A stretch of 64,000 bases of DNA from Collimonas sp. PA-H2. GTDB taxonomy: Bacteria; Pseudomonadota; Gammaproteobacteria; Burkholderiales; Burkholderiaceae_D. Below the pieces are notes generated by a model, which saw only the letters and a program-made list of their open reading frames with translations, ran no database searches and was not told the origin of the DNA. The stretch covers positions 434,001 to 498,000 of the forward strand of contig NZ_PDBX01000001.1 of the NCBI RefSeq assembly GCF_002564105.1. Reading direction: 5' to 3'. Below are positions 54,023-62,663 of the stretch, one piece after another. Every line of letters starts with the position of its first letter. Position 1 is the first letter of the stretch. Both the position numbers and the translations under genes were made by a program.

Positions 54023-55020
54023 TAACCCTTCAGTTTCATCGTGATCACATCAAAGTCAGCCTGAGAGATCTGGCCGGCATCCTTGAGCTTTTGCAGTGTC
54101 TTTTGAGCCTCAATGACAGCCATGCCCGCTGCCTTATCCGCCCTCTTGGCCGCAGCTATCACGGCGCTCTTCAGATTTTCGGCAGATTTGCTCGGCTGTT
54201 TGACGTTGATAGCGCGATTTTTACGTGCTTGTGCTGCTGCGATTTCGCGTGCCTTGGTCTGCGCAATCACCGCGGACTGTTTGATGGCGCCCTTTTGCCC
54301 ACGTTCGACCATCCCAGCCACAATGCCACGCACGGCCAGGCTGCTGCTAAATTCCTTCATTACCCGCAGCGCATGTTTGCAGGCCACACCGCTGAGCCTG
54401 GGGTTGCGTAACTTGGGATACGCGGCTTCCTGCCGGCCTTTGACGAAGCCGCCCACGGTGGCGATATAGCGATACCAGAACGTGAAGCGGCCGCAGTCAC
54501 ATTCGAATTTCAAGGGGCTATCCTTGACTAGCCATTTAGCCAGTGCCTTGGGATCTGTCGGCGACGCCACCGCCGCATCGAAATTCATGATCTCCACCGA
54601 CACATAGTGCCGGGTCACATCCGAGTCAGCCGACGCGTCGGTCACAAACCTGATGTCTCCCCGGTTCGTTCCCGCCGGCACAGCCATCCTGATCTGCTCA
54701 TTAGCGCGCTCGCGATCCTCCGGTAACGACAGGTTGATAATTTGCTGCGCCGTTAAACCTGGCTTGAGCTTGCTGCCCAGCGTCTTGGCGTTCTTCCTGA
54801 ACACCACCAAGTCATCGCTGGTAATCAGGCGAACCTCGCCGCCCAAGGAGGTCAGCAGCAAGCGTTCAGCGCTGTATTCTCCCTTGACCTCATGCGGCCG
54901 TAACAGATTGACAGCCTTGGCACGGCGCTCCGCGTCGGCCTTCCGGAGTTGATCCGCAGCCTTCGCTGAACCGCGAATGCCCAGCACTGCAGCTAGTTTT
55001 GCACTGTTGATTGTCGCCAT
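54022..55020 (-). CDS. Phage protein with SWIM-type zinc-finger motif
   Basis: 332 residues. The Cys-x-Cys at 174-176 (FECDCGRFTFW) and Cys-x-His at 214-216 (GVACKHALRVM) give the CxC-x37-CxH arrangement of SWIM domains, which bind zinc and often DNA or protein. The N-terminal 150 residues are mixed alpha/beta. The last 110 are a lysine/alanine-rich helical tail (AAQARKNRAINVKQPSKSA). It is coupled by TAATG overlaps on both sides within the tail operon. Its role is unknown. Confidence 0.65.
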   Translation of the reverse strand: MATINSAKLAAVLGIRGSAKAADQLRKADAERRAKAVNLLRPHEVKGEYSAERLLLTSLGGEVRLITSDDLVVFRKNAKTLGSKLKPGLTAQQIINLSLPEDRERANEQIRMAVPAGTNRGDIRFVTDASADSDVTRHYVSVEIMNFDAAVASPTDPKALAKWLVKDSPLKFECDCGRFTFWYRYIATVGGFVKGRQEAAYPKLRNPRLSGVACKHALRVMKEFSSSLAVRGIVAGMVERGQKGAIKQSAVIAQTKAREIAAAQARKNRAINVKQPSKSAENLKSAVIAAAKRADKAAGMAVIEAQKTLQKLKDAGQISQADFDVITMKLKG

Positions 55021-55319
55021 TAGCCAAAACTCCCAAAGCGTGCGCTGGTCTTCAGTGTCAGCAGCTGAGATTCCGTCGGCAGCACCAGCAATTGTTCCGG
55101 CAATTCCTGTTCGACGGAATCCAAGCCGGCCGCCGCCATCACCACCAGGAACTCATCCGGGCGCCCATAGACGCGCCGGGAGATCAAGGTCATATCAAAG
55201 CGCTCGTCCGGCTTCGACTGGTAGCGAATCGCCATTCCCCACACCGGCGTCTTTTCCACAAAATCCCGCACCTGGCGATAAAATATCGCGGTCGATGCCG
55301 TGTTCTTGTTGGCGCTCAT
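55020..55319 (-). CDS. LysM-like baseplate protein (gpX/gp53-like)
   Basis: 99 residues. The central FDMTLISRRVYGRPDEFLVVMAAAG followed by ELPEQLLVLP has the layout of small LysM-like tail proteins (tail protein X, T4 gp53) that bind around the hub or wedge. The start overlaps the upstream stop as ATGA. Assignment is by motif shape and size. Confidence 0.6.
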   Translation of the reverse strand: MSANKNTASTAIFYRQVRDFVEKTPVWGMAIRYQSKPDERFDMTLISRRVYGRPDEFLVVMAAAGLDSVEQELPEQLLVLPTESQLLTLKTSARFGSFG

Positions 55320-55921
55320 GCCGAAACCAATGCTGTACTGACGTCATCAGGTGCAACCGGCCAGACGATGGGATGCGGGAAATGCGCTTGCTCGGGGATG
55401 CGATTCAAATTCACCCGATACTTCTTCCAGGCTTTGACCTGTGCGACATCCACATCACTTGCCTCATCCACGTCGACGCGATCCTGATATTTCGTCACCT
55501 CGCTATTGGCGCGGCGCAGTTCGCGCGCTATACGCGCTTGCGCCGCATCCAGCAGCTCGGCATGGGTAGGCAAGTAATCCGGCGTTGGTCCCCGCTTACC
55601 TGACTTGCATTCAGCATGTATCGCGCGACCGTGCGCCTCTACATCATCAGCACATGCAAGGAAGATCCGATAGTCGTCCCAAGCGTCAAATTTGACCGAA
55701 CATTGAAATCCGTTAGGCATGCGAACAACATTTTTGATGTCGGAATAGGAAAACGGGTCTACCGGGTCAGGCAGCTCGGACGGCATCCAGGTCGGCGCAG
55801 GCTGCAGTGCCGTCAAGACCGGGGGCGGTAGCTCCGGCAGATCAAATACAGGCGCGGCCACTTGTTCTTCAATATCCCCAACATCCACGTCCGTCGTTTG
55901 TGTGTTTTTCTTCATTGCCAT
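55316..55921 (-). CDS. Tail fibre assembly protein
   Basis: About 201 residues from ATG 55921, which overlaps the fibre stop (TAATG). The N-terminus is Pro-rich (LPELPPPVLTALQP). The C-terminal part has the tail-fibre-assembly pattern with VKAWKKYRVNLNRIPEQ, then FPHPIVWPVAPDD. These chaperones help fold or trimerise the fibre encoded immediately upstream. Confidence 0.75.
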   Translation of the reverse strand: MAMKKNTQTTDVDVGDIEEQVAAPVFDLPELPPPVLTALQPAPTWMPSELPDPVDPFSYSDIKNVVRMPNGFQCSVKFDAWDDYRIFLACADDVEAHGRAIHAECKSGKRGPTPDYLPTHAELLDAAQARIARELRRANSEVTKYQDRVDVDEASDVDVAQVKAWKKYRVNLNRIPEQAHFPHPIVWPVAPDDVSTALVSA

Positions 55922-58119
55922 TACGCTACCCTTTGCCATAAAACTGAACTCGATTCGTTACCTTCCACCGCACCCGACCCGTAGTCGTACACCTGACCGC
56001 GTTGCTCCCAAATGCCAGCAAGGCCCGTACCATCTTTTCTTTTGTTTAATATGTAGCCGCCGATGCCGCCATAACCTAAGCCTTGACCGGTCAGCTGATG
56101 GGCATACACCGACGTCACACTAGATGACACGGCCATCGCAGCGCGGTTGTAGATAGAAAACACGCTGGCACCGGCCTCTATGCCAAGCACGTAATAGGGT
56201 TGGTTGGCTGGCGGGTTCTCCGCATAGCGCAACGGGAAGCCGTTCCATTTACGTGAATCGCCCACACTGAGATTGCCGGTCGCGCAAAGCCGTGCGCCGG
56301 TTGGGCCGTCACTACCCCAGAGATAGGTTGTTTGCCCGCCAGGATCGGACCAGCTCATCCGCATATAGCTATTGCCATTACTGATGTTTTCAGCGTTCGT
56401 TGCACCGCCAGCACTGGCCGCATAGGCCACTCTGAAACTGGACGGGTTGTATACATAGATCCCCTCGGGGGTGTTACCGCCCAGCAGCCAGGTCGGCTGT
56501 CCATCTTGCCCCGACCAATGCAAAGAAAATCCTGCCCCGTTGGCTTTACTGCCCGGATCGAAGTTGGCATTAGTCCATGCCTGCAGCCATGTCCCCCATC
56601 CGGAATCACCAATATTAACGCGCGTAAATATGTGCCCTTCCGTTGAAAATCCGCGTTGCATCAGCCAGTTGCCGTTTCCTGGCGTCGCGGTGCCGTTCAG
56701 TGACGATGTAAAGATTTGTCCATAGGCGCTAGGCCGGTTGGCCGTGGCTTCTTGCGTATAAGTCGCCCAACCGAGTGGCGCGGCATTACAGTCTTTAATA
56801 ATGGGTATACCGCCATCGGGCAACGTACCGTTCTGCCCCGCATGGAGAAGACGCTGATATTTCTCCCAGGCAGACCCTTTGCCGGTACGGTGAAACAAGT
56901 TGCCATTCGCAGTAAAGCCCAACTGGTGAGCCGGACCGCCCGAAAAATCGTCGCCAGCGCCCCATTGCCGGAAGGTGATGGCGCCATGCTGGACGCCACC
57001 GTCATCAAGGTTGCCCGCATCATTATTTCTAAAATCAAAATAGATGCCCATGTCACGATCTTTCGGCGCATAGTACTTGGCGCGAGAATCATCAACGATC
57101 ACGCTGTTCAACCAGCTCCCGACTGCCTGGGAAGGTTTATAGCCCAGCGCATCCTGCTTAGACCCCGGGATAAAATTACCGGCGTGCCATAGCTTGTAGG
57201 CATTCGCGCCCAGCGAATAACCGCCAATCGAAAGATCGTTTTGAGCATCCAGTCCGAAGTGCATCGCAAATACGCCAGGACGATGAAACGTCATGTAGGC
57301 TTCGTTCTCCTCACCGCCAGCGGAACTAACCTCGATGCAGGGCCTGCCTGGGCCGGACGCGCCAGGCGCGCCAATCGCACCGGTAGATCCTTGGACCAGC
57401 AACTGTCCAGTCACCTTGCCACCTGTCAGCGGCAGATAATTGTTTAGCGCCACTTCCAGATTCGACTGAAATATCACCGCGCCATGGTCAGTATCATCGA
57501 CTGTGACTTTGAGGCTGTCGCCCGACCAGCCCATTTTCACAGTATTAGATTTCTGACCATGGCCGGTACCTTGCTGAACTGGGATAAATCCCAATTTGTA
57601 TTGATATTGCGGATGTGGATTTTTGGCGGTCTCATGCGCGCCAATCAGCTGGATCGCCGTATTGACGTTGGGATCCACCAACACTGTCACTGTATCAGCC
57701 GGCAGTGCGGTTAAACCCAGCGTGTAAGAGACGGTGGTCACGCTGTCATCCGCGAAATACAGGATAGGCTGATCCGGCTTGCTGTAGACCGCGAACAGGG
57801 TGTCGTCAGCGTAAAAGCCAATTTCACCACACCAGAATGGCGATCCAACGGGCGCGATCGCTTCAGCATGCACCTGAATCTGCGTCGGGGACACCTTGCC
57901 GCCGCCGGCAATCGCTACCCGCATTATTTCATGCTGCAAGCCAGTTTCGGCGCCATTCGGCCTGTATTTACCCGTACCGAAAGCAATGTGGGTGACGGCC
58001 ACCTCAATCCCGGTTTTAGGGACATTGATCGCGGCCATCACGCCGGCCTCAGTGAGGGTCGGACTGATCGTTCTAGGTTGCGTCTTGATTTGGGAGCTCA
58101 TCGAATTGAGAGCGGTCAT
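55921..58119 (-). CDS. Tail fibre protein
   Basis: About 732 residues from ATG 58119 (AAGG eight bases upstream). The ATG at 58167 was rejected because the upstream control element would leave almost no leader, and it has no proper ribosome-binding site. The N-terminal ~150 residues match the phage tail-collar/DUF3751 type (LTEAGVMAAINVPKTGIEVAVTHIAFG). The long remainder is Gly/Asn/Trp-rich repeats (AYGQIFTSSLNGT; YKLWHAGNF) typical of receptor-binding fibre shafts and tips. It would determine host range. Confidence 0.85.
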   Translation of the reverse strand: MTALNSMSSQIKTQPRTISPTLTEAGVMAAINVPKTGIEVAVTHIAFGTGKYRPNGAETGLQHEIMRVAIAGGGKVSPTQIQVHAEAIAPVGSPFWCGEIGFYADDTLFAVYSKPDQPILYFADDSVTTVSYTLGLTALPADTVTVLVDPNVNTAIQLIGAHETAKNPHPQYQYKLGFIPVQQGTGHGQKSNTVKMGWSGDSLKVTVDDTDHGAVIFQSNLEVALNNYLPLTGGKVTGQLLVQGSTGAIGAPGASGPGRPCIEVSSAGGEENEAYMTFHRPGVFAMHFGLDAQNDLSIGGYSLGANAYKLWHAGNFIPGSKQDALGYKPSQAVGSWLNSVIVDDSRAKYYAPKDRDMGIYFDFRNNDAGNLDDGGVQHGAITFRQWGAGDDFSGGPAHQLGFTANGNLFHRTGKGSAWEKYQRLLHAGQNGTLPDGGIPIIKDCNAAPLGWATYTQEATANRPSAYGQIFTSSLNGTATPGNGNWLMQRGFSTEGHIFTRVNIGDSGWGTWLQAWTNANFDPGSKANGAGFSLHWSGQDGQPTWLLGGNTPEGIYVYNPSSFRVAYAASAGGATNAENISNGNSYMRMSWSDPGGQTTYLWGSDGPTGARLCATGNLSVGDSRKWNGFPLRYAENPPANQPYYVLGIEAGASVFSIYNRAAMAVSSSVTSVYAHQLTGQGLGYGGIGGYILNKRKDGTGLAGIWEQRGQVYDYGSGAVEGNESSSVLWQRVA

Positions 58120-58148
58120 GCTGACCGCCTTAGCTGAAAATAACGATG

Positions 58149-58193
58149 CTATTTTCTGCCACGCCATCCCCCGCGGCTGGCGGGGTTTTCCAT
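58149..58193 (-). promoter_or_regulatory. ATGGAAAACC element upstream of the tail fibre gene
   Basis: Minus strand TGAATGGAAAACCCCG. The element begins one base after the TGA stop of the preceding gene. Its ATG opens a 14-codon frame (MENPASRGGWRGRK, then TAG). It lies about 65-75 bases upstream of the preferred fibre start. Confidence 0.5.
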
Positions 58194-58661
58194 TCAGATC
58201 GTGACGAACCCGCCCTGGCCGGCGTCAAGAAACCAGTCCTGCATTTCCATCGCACTGTCGATGCCCAATGCCTTCTTGACATACAGCGCCGTCGCCAGCA
58301 CCGCTACCTGCCCGCAAGTAATGTCCGGCGACACGCGGTACAGACGCTTGCCAAAATCGCTCATGCCATCCGGTTCCAGCTTCTGACGCGGATCACAGCG
58401 CGCGGCCTTATCGTCAATCATCAGCGTTTTGCCGTTAGAGCGAATGAAAAACTCTTCAATCGCATCCATGAAGTCGACATCGGTAAACAAGCAGTCTCGT
58501 TCGGTCAGGCTGACGCCACCGATCAGGATCGCGTCGCTGAAGCGGTCGGTGCGATAGGCCGCCTCTTTGCTGACCAGCAGAATGTCGGATTCCGCCTCGT
58601 AGAAGGAATACACCGTGGCTGGCGCCATGCCGTAGCCGGAGATCGAGGCTTGGATTTTCAC
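58194..58661 (-). CDS. Hypothetical virion protein
   Basis: About 155 residues. A GTG at 58661 forms a GTGA overlap with the upstream stop and has AGGGAG upstream. An in-frame ATG at 58685 would add 8 residues. Mixed alpha/beta with SDAILIGGVSLTERDCLFTDV, FFIRSNGKTLMIDD and CGQVAVLATALYVKKALG. It may be a neck or head-tail joining protein by position. No family recognised. Confidence 0.55.
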   Translation of the reverse strand: MKIQASISGYGMAPATVYSFYEAESDILLVSKEAAYRTDRFSDAILIGGVSLTERDCLFTDVDFMDAIEEFFIRSNGKTLMIDDKAARCDPRQKLEPDGMSDFGKRLYRVSPDITCGQVAVLATALYVKKALGIDSAMEMQDWFLDAGQGGFVTI

Positions 58662-59440
58662 AGTTCGGGTACTCCCTGATGCCATGGCACATCTGGCGCG
58701 CCATCAGCGACATGGCTATGGACGTTCTGCACCAGGTCGTGCGAAATCACTTTCCCCACCGCCGGATAGCCATGCGGATTATCGGCGCTCCCATCGCCCT
58801 TCCCGTCGTTCTGTTCCCCCGACTTCGGTCCTGAGAACAAAGGAATCGTCTCTTTCAGCGTCAGATCGATCGCCAAGATCGTCAGGTTCTTCTGTCCAGA
58901 GTCGATATTCATCGCCGGCACGTCTGTGGCCTCCAGCATCACCGGCCATTGATGGTTGATGCCAGCAAAGCGGTATGTCGCATCAAACCGGCGATTGACG
59001 ACCGCCGCGATAAACAGGGTGAATTGAGCCGCCATGCTGCGCGCGGTCTCATCCTCGGCGGCGCAAATGACAATCTGAGCGCGGCGCTCTCCCTGCATCT
59101 GCCGTAGCTGAAAAAGCCGATTCAGCGGATCGCCTGGCAGCGTCACCCATTCCGGCTCCGGCACTTGACGAGAAAAGTCCCCCAGCACCGGCGAATAATC
59201 CTTACCGGTTGCCACAATCATGACCGGCAGATGCGCGCTACTGCCCGGGCCGCCGTCATTGTCATTCTTGCGCCAGGCGGCCAGCATGTCCTGCACCTGG
59301 TCAATCATCCGATCTGGCGCCCAGACGATGCTCTTACTGATCCCCCGCTCAGCAAATGACTTCATCGCTCGGGTGGTTGGCGTGAGCGAGGCGTAATAGC
59401 GTCCCATGTACCGGCCAAAAGCTTCTTTCAATTCAAGCAT
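58658..59440 (-). CDS. Tail terminator/neck-like phage protein
   Basis: About 260 residues from ATG 59440, seven bases after the upstream stop and with GAGG just before it. The longer frame upstream is read-through of the previous gene. Contains FGRYMGRYYASLTPTTRAMK, PVMIVATGKDYSPVLGDFS, TYRFAGINHQWPVMLEATD, and a charged Gly/Asp-rich C-terminus ending in a His-rich stretch (HSHVADGAPDVPWHQG). The size and beta-rich centre suit a tail-completion protein. The call is tentative. Confidence 0.5.
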   Translation of the reverse strand: MLELKEAFGRYMGRYYASLTPTTRAMKSFAERGISKSIVWAPDRMIDQVQDMLAAWRKNDNDGGPGSSAHLPVMIVATGKDYSPVLGDFSRQVPEPEWVTLPGDPLNRLFQLRQMQGERRAQIVICAAEDETARSMAAQFTLFIAAVVNRRFDATYRFAGINHQWPVMLEATDVPAMNIDSGQKNLTILAIDLTLKETIPLFSGPKSGEQNDGKGDGSADNPHGYPAVGKVISHDLVQNVHSHVADGAPDVPWHQGVPEL

Positions 59441-59447
59441 GGGATCC

Positions 59448-60278
59448 TCAGCGGCGCAGCAGGCGATTGACCAGGTTGTCAACACAGCGACCCTCTGGCT
59501 GATCCGGCACAACGATGCCAGGCAAGATCGCCCGTTTGAATTCAGCAGCATCTGCGCGCATCGCATTCAATCCGGCCTTGCTGACCATCATGGGGAGCGA
59601 TCCAGCCGAATCCAGCGCGGCCTGTCTGCCGGCCAACATGGCAAGGTATTGCTCGTTTTCTTCCTCCAACCTGGCAATCACCATCAGCGCGCGCTCATGA
59701 TCCGCCCGTGCATCCCCGAGGCTAGTCTGAGCGCTGTCCAGCAACGCCAGCATGCCGTGCAGATTCTGGTTGTAGTCGGCAATCACAGCATCGTCCAGAA
59801 TCGCACCGCCGTCATCTGCGCTTGCCGTATCCAACACGTAGCCGCGGTTGTCATCGAAGTTGGGCTCATTCACGTAATCGAAACCGAAGAAACGCCCTTC
59901 GACCTCGCTCAGCGCCGACGAGAACCCGCCCTTTTTGCTCTCGAACATCTTTTGCGCAGTACGGCCGGCATCCGTCTCCAGGAACTCTTCCTCATGCTCG
60001 ATGGTGCCGTCCGGGAAGGCCTTTAAATGAATGGTCGAGATCGCAGGCTCCAGCTTGACCAACTTGCCCTGGTAAATCCCGCCCTCCGGCGGCATCATGC
60101 CGAATTTGACGCGCGGCCAATGGCCGTAATAGCCAAACATGTCGCGCTTTTGAATACGCTCCTGTGTCCTGGCGCCATTGATAAAGGCAGCGACCTTATC
60201 GATATTAAAATGCCGCGGCTTCCCCGTCAGTTCGCGACCGCGATCATTGAGGTTGTACTGAATCACACCTGTTCGCAT
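59448..60278 (-). CDS. Prohead core protease-like protein with coiled-coil tail
   Basis: 276 residues with a GGAGAG ribosome-binding site. The N-terminal ~130 residues follow the prohead protease pattern. A His occurs in ISTIHLKAF (or GTIEHEEEF). Next is FLETDAGRTAQKMFESKKGGFSSAL, whose Gly-Phe-Ser-Ser resembles the Gly-Val-Ser-Ser active-site region of these enzymes. The C-terminal half is helical (HERALMVIARLEEENEQYLAML), as in scaffold or core proteins. A single protein would thus combine protease and scaffold. It lies among baseplate genes, not beside the capsid gene. Confidence 0.55.
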   Translation of the reverse strand: MRTGVIQYNLNDRGRELTGKPRHFNIDKVAAFINGARTQERIQKRDMFGYYGHWPRVKFGMMPPEGGIYQGKLVKLEPAISTIHLKAFPDGTIEHEEEFLETDAGRTAQKMFESKKGGFSSALSEVEGRFFGFDYVNEPNFDDNRGYVLDTASADDGGAILDDAVIADYNQNLHGMLALLDSAQTSLGDARADHERALMVIARLEEENEQYLAMLAGRQAALDSAGSLPMMVSKAGLNAMRADAAEFKRAILPGIVVPDQPEGRCVDNLVNRLLRR

Positions 60279-60293
60279 CCTACTCTCCCCTGT

Positions 60294-60938
60294 CTAGTGC
60301 GGTGAAGGCAGCATCGCTTCGCCTTCAGCCCGATAAAATTGCTGCGCCATGGCGCCGTTAAAAATACCTATCTCATTCTCAAAGCGCTTCAGCAACGATA
60401 GCTGCAGCACATACTTGGCGGCGATCACCGCGCGCAATGCAGGCGCTACCATCGGAATGTTCATTCCCATTTCTCCCTCATCATCGATCGACACCCGAAT
60501 CCGGCTGGTCAGATAATGCGTGGCGCTAGGATCTGCGCTACCTATGCTGCTGGCGCTGCTCAAGGCCGTCGGATAGGGCTTGCTCTTGTCCTGCCAAAGC
60601 TGCTCGACAATCCAGCCGTTCGGCCATAGCAGTTGCAGATACATGCGCAAAAAATGCAATCCCCGCTTGGGATTACGCGCGCGCCAGGCTTTATAGAGAT
60701 AGCGCATAGCCGGCTCTTCGGTGCGGATCAGCGCCAACCCTTCCCGTTTTACGTGGCGCTCGATCAAGGGCAAGGAACCCAGGTGCGGCACGCCATAGAC
60801 GTTCAATTCGCGCTCGGCGTCCCGTAAATGAGTCTCGAACAGGAACAACACCAGCTGCTTCAGTTCCACTTCTAGTGCGTTGGCGTCATGGCTGTGCTGG
60901 AGTGGCGCAAGTGATGGAATTCTGCTGTCGGCGCCCAT
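60294..60938 (-). CDS. Baseplate protein (gpI-like candidate)
   Basis: 214 residues. The start overlaps the wedge gene stop as TAATG. Helical and Trp-rich (NPKRGLHFLRMYLQLLWPNGW; YLYKAWRARNPKR), with a later SRIRVSIDDEGEMGMNIP segment. The order gpJ-like then this gene parallels the J-I baseplate pairs of contractile phages. Assignment is by position and size, not by a clear motif. Confidence 0.55.
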   Translation of the reverse strand: MGADSRIPSLAPLQHSHDANALEVELKQLVLFLFETHLRDAERELNVYGVPHLGSLPLIERHVKREGLALIRTEEPAMRYLYKAWRARNPKRGLHFLRMYLQLLWPNGWIVEQLWQDKSKPYPTALSSASSIGSADPSATHYLTSRIRVSIDDEGEMGMNIPMVAPALRAVIAAKYVLQLSLLKRFENEIGIFNGAMAQQFYRAEGEAMLPSPH

Positions 60939-62374
60939 TACTGCCCCCAGGAACCAAGGTTGTAATTGGCCAGGGTCACAGAGACGTTCAAACTATCCGG
61001 GGTCATGTAGCGGAAATGCTCAGGCAGCTGCTTACCTTGCATCGGCGTGATCGTCACTGAAAAATCGCTCCCCGAATCCTGCAGCGCCTGGACGTTGTTC
61101 TTCAATAGCGCGTAGATCGCCTTGTATTTCATCACCAACATGCCGGCGCGGATTGGCACAGCCTTCTCGCCATATTCCTTCAGCAAAACATCCAGAATCT
61201 GCCTTTTTACGGCAACGGCGTCGTGAATACGCGCCACCTCGGCGAGGATGGTCATGCCGATGGCAAGAATGGCCGGAGTGATGAACACGATGCGATAGGA
61301 GTCATCAGCGGCTTTGATTACGCGCACAATCTCCCGTTCGATCGATTCGCGCGTGGCGCCATCGGGTGGAACGAAGGAGACGAACAGCCGGTTGATATTG
61401 TCCAGGCTCGGCCCGCGCACTAACTCTTCAATCGTTTCATTCCAGATCGAGAGAAATTTCAGCCCGGCGATATTACGGCGAACCAGGAAATCAAACTCGC
61501 CCAGGTACACCGCCGTCTGGTCATAAGCTGACGGGTATTTGCAGAGCTCTCGCAGCGTCGCGATATCGATAGGCGCGGCGCCAGGAATCAATAGCGAGTC
61601 CATCGTGATCTTGATTAGGCCGTCTTGCGGCGCTACCGCATAATCCAGGGCGAAGGGACTGCCAGCGTCCGGGCGCACATCACCTGTCGTCTCATACACG
61701 GTCAGGGTCAGCACCTCACCGACGTTGGGCTGATAACCAACATAGCCGGCATAGCCAAACACGACAAACAAGCGCCGGTATTCGTCGCATTCCACATGGA
61801 ATACCTTGTCGCCATTGGCAACATTCGTGAATTCCACACTATATGTATACGGTGTGCCCGCCGCGTCAGCTACCGAGATTCCACTGATAAAGCGCCCGTC
61901 GCTGGGCTGCGGCACCTCAATCTTATAGAACGGCTGCGAGACGGTCACGGTGTGCTCAATGGCGCGTACCTGCTTTTGCAGCAGCTCGGCATGTCCCACG
62001 CCGCCGGCGGGAACCGTTACCGGCGAATCGGTAACGTACATGCGGCCGCTCGAATCCAGCAGGCCGCGACCGGCGCCAATGGCAAACGCAGCATTGGTAG
62101 GATTCTCGACTTTCACCTTCACACGCGCAGGCGTAGCCATCGGCATCAGCCCCTTCAACGATGCATCGGCCAGCACCGTCGAATCCCGTACCTTGTCAAA
62201 GGGCTCCATCGCGCCAAGCTCAATCTGCTGCGACATCATCGCCATCATCTGCGCAATGGCCGACTGCGCCTGCAGCAGCCGCGGATCGCCCACCTGGTAC
62301 AGCGCCGCCAGCTCGGGAAACTGCGAGACCGAATTGACAATTACCCGATCAAAGTCTTCTTTGGAATAGGCCAT
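60938..62374 (-). CDS. Baseplate wedge protein (gp6/gpJ-like)
   Basis: 478 residues. The N-terminal helix LLQAQSAIAQMMAMMSQQIE and ARVKVKVENPTNAAFAIGAG, then PVTVPAGGVGHAEL, are typical of wedge proteins of the J/gp6 group. A later IAGLKFLSIWNETIEELVRG and RLFVSFVPPDGATRESIEREI fit the domain that contacts neighbouring subunits. It would form the iris around the hub that triggers sheath contraction. Confidence 0.75.
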   Translation of the reverse strand: MAYSKEDFDRVIVNSVSQFPELAALYQVGDPRLLQAQSAIAQMMAMMSQQIELGAMEPFDKVRDSTVLADASLKGLMPMATPARVKVKVENPTNAAFAIGAGRGLLDSSGRMYVTDSPVTVPAGGVGHAELLQKQVRAIEHTVTVSQPFYKIEVPQPSDGRFISGISVADAAGTPYTYSVEFTNVANGDKVFHVECDEYRRLFVVFGYAGYVGYQPNVGEVLTLTVYETTGDVRPDAGSPFALDYAVAPQDGLIKITMDSLLIPGAAPIDIATLRELCKYPSAYDQTAVYLGEFDFLVRRNIAGLKFLSIWNETIEELVRGPSLDNINRLFVSFVPPDGATRESIEREIVRVIKAADDSYRIVFITPAILAIGMTILAEVARIHDAVAVKRQILDVLLKEYGEKAVPIRAGMLVMKYKAIYALLKNNVQALQDSGSDFSVTITPMQGKQLPEHFRYMTPDSLNVSVTLANYNLGSWGQ

Positions 62375-62375
62375 G

Positions 62376-62663
62376 TCATCTCACCCGTTCCTGCCAGCCG
62401 GCCACATCGACAATTAGCTCACGGCGATCCGGCAGCCCGTCCACGTAGAAAACATTGACGGTGCCAGCCGGCATCGCATCCAGCGCCGGCACGTCCTCGC
62501 GCATTTTTCCGATGAAAGCATCGCCGATGCCGGCGGCCATGGGATTTTGCAACAGCGACTGGGGATCAGCACCATAGTCCGAACCGAGATAGCCGTTCGG
62601 CGGCGTACTCAGCCAATGGCTGACCATGGCTTGAATGTCTTGGGCGGTGATAGTCGGTTTCAT
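62376..62663 (-). CDS. Small phage protein heading the baseplate-fibre operon
   Basis: 95 residues: QDIQAMVSHWLSTPPNGYLGSDYGADP and VNVFYVDGLPDRRELIVDV. Size and position suggest a gp25/W-like wedge component, but the conserved Glu-Pro-Arg region of gp25 is not seen. The start overlaps the stop of a 17-codon leader frame (ATGA). Its stop is one base from the wedge start, so it is tightly coupled. Confidence 0.6.
   Translation of the reverse strand: MKPTITAQDIQAMVSHWLSTPPNGYLGSDYGADPQSLLQNPMAAGIGDAFIGKMREDVPALDAMPAGTVNVFYVDGLPDRRELIVDVAGWQERVR

Noticed and set aside
55921..58119. Diversity-generating retroelement acting on the tail fibre
   Set aside because: No reverse transcriptase, template repeat or variable repeat was seen nearby.
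58119..58167. Upstream ATG (58167) as start of the tail fibre
   Set aside because: It lies 17 bases from the control element and has no properly spaced ribosome-binding site, while ATG 58119 has AAGG at good spacing and opens the conserved N-terminal domain soon after.
53516..60938. A hidden terminase among unnamed phage genes
   Set aside because: None of the frames reaches the size or shows Walker A/B or nuclease motifs expected of a large terminase subunit.
23381..62663. R-type tailocin, type VI secretion system or extracellular contractile injection system
   Set aside because: Portal, major capsid and prohead protease-like genes are present along with a fibre and lysis cassette, and there are no T6SS or eCIS ATPase genes.
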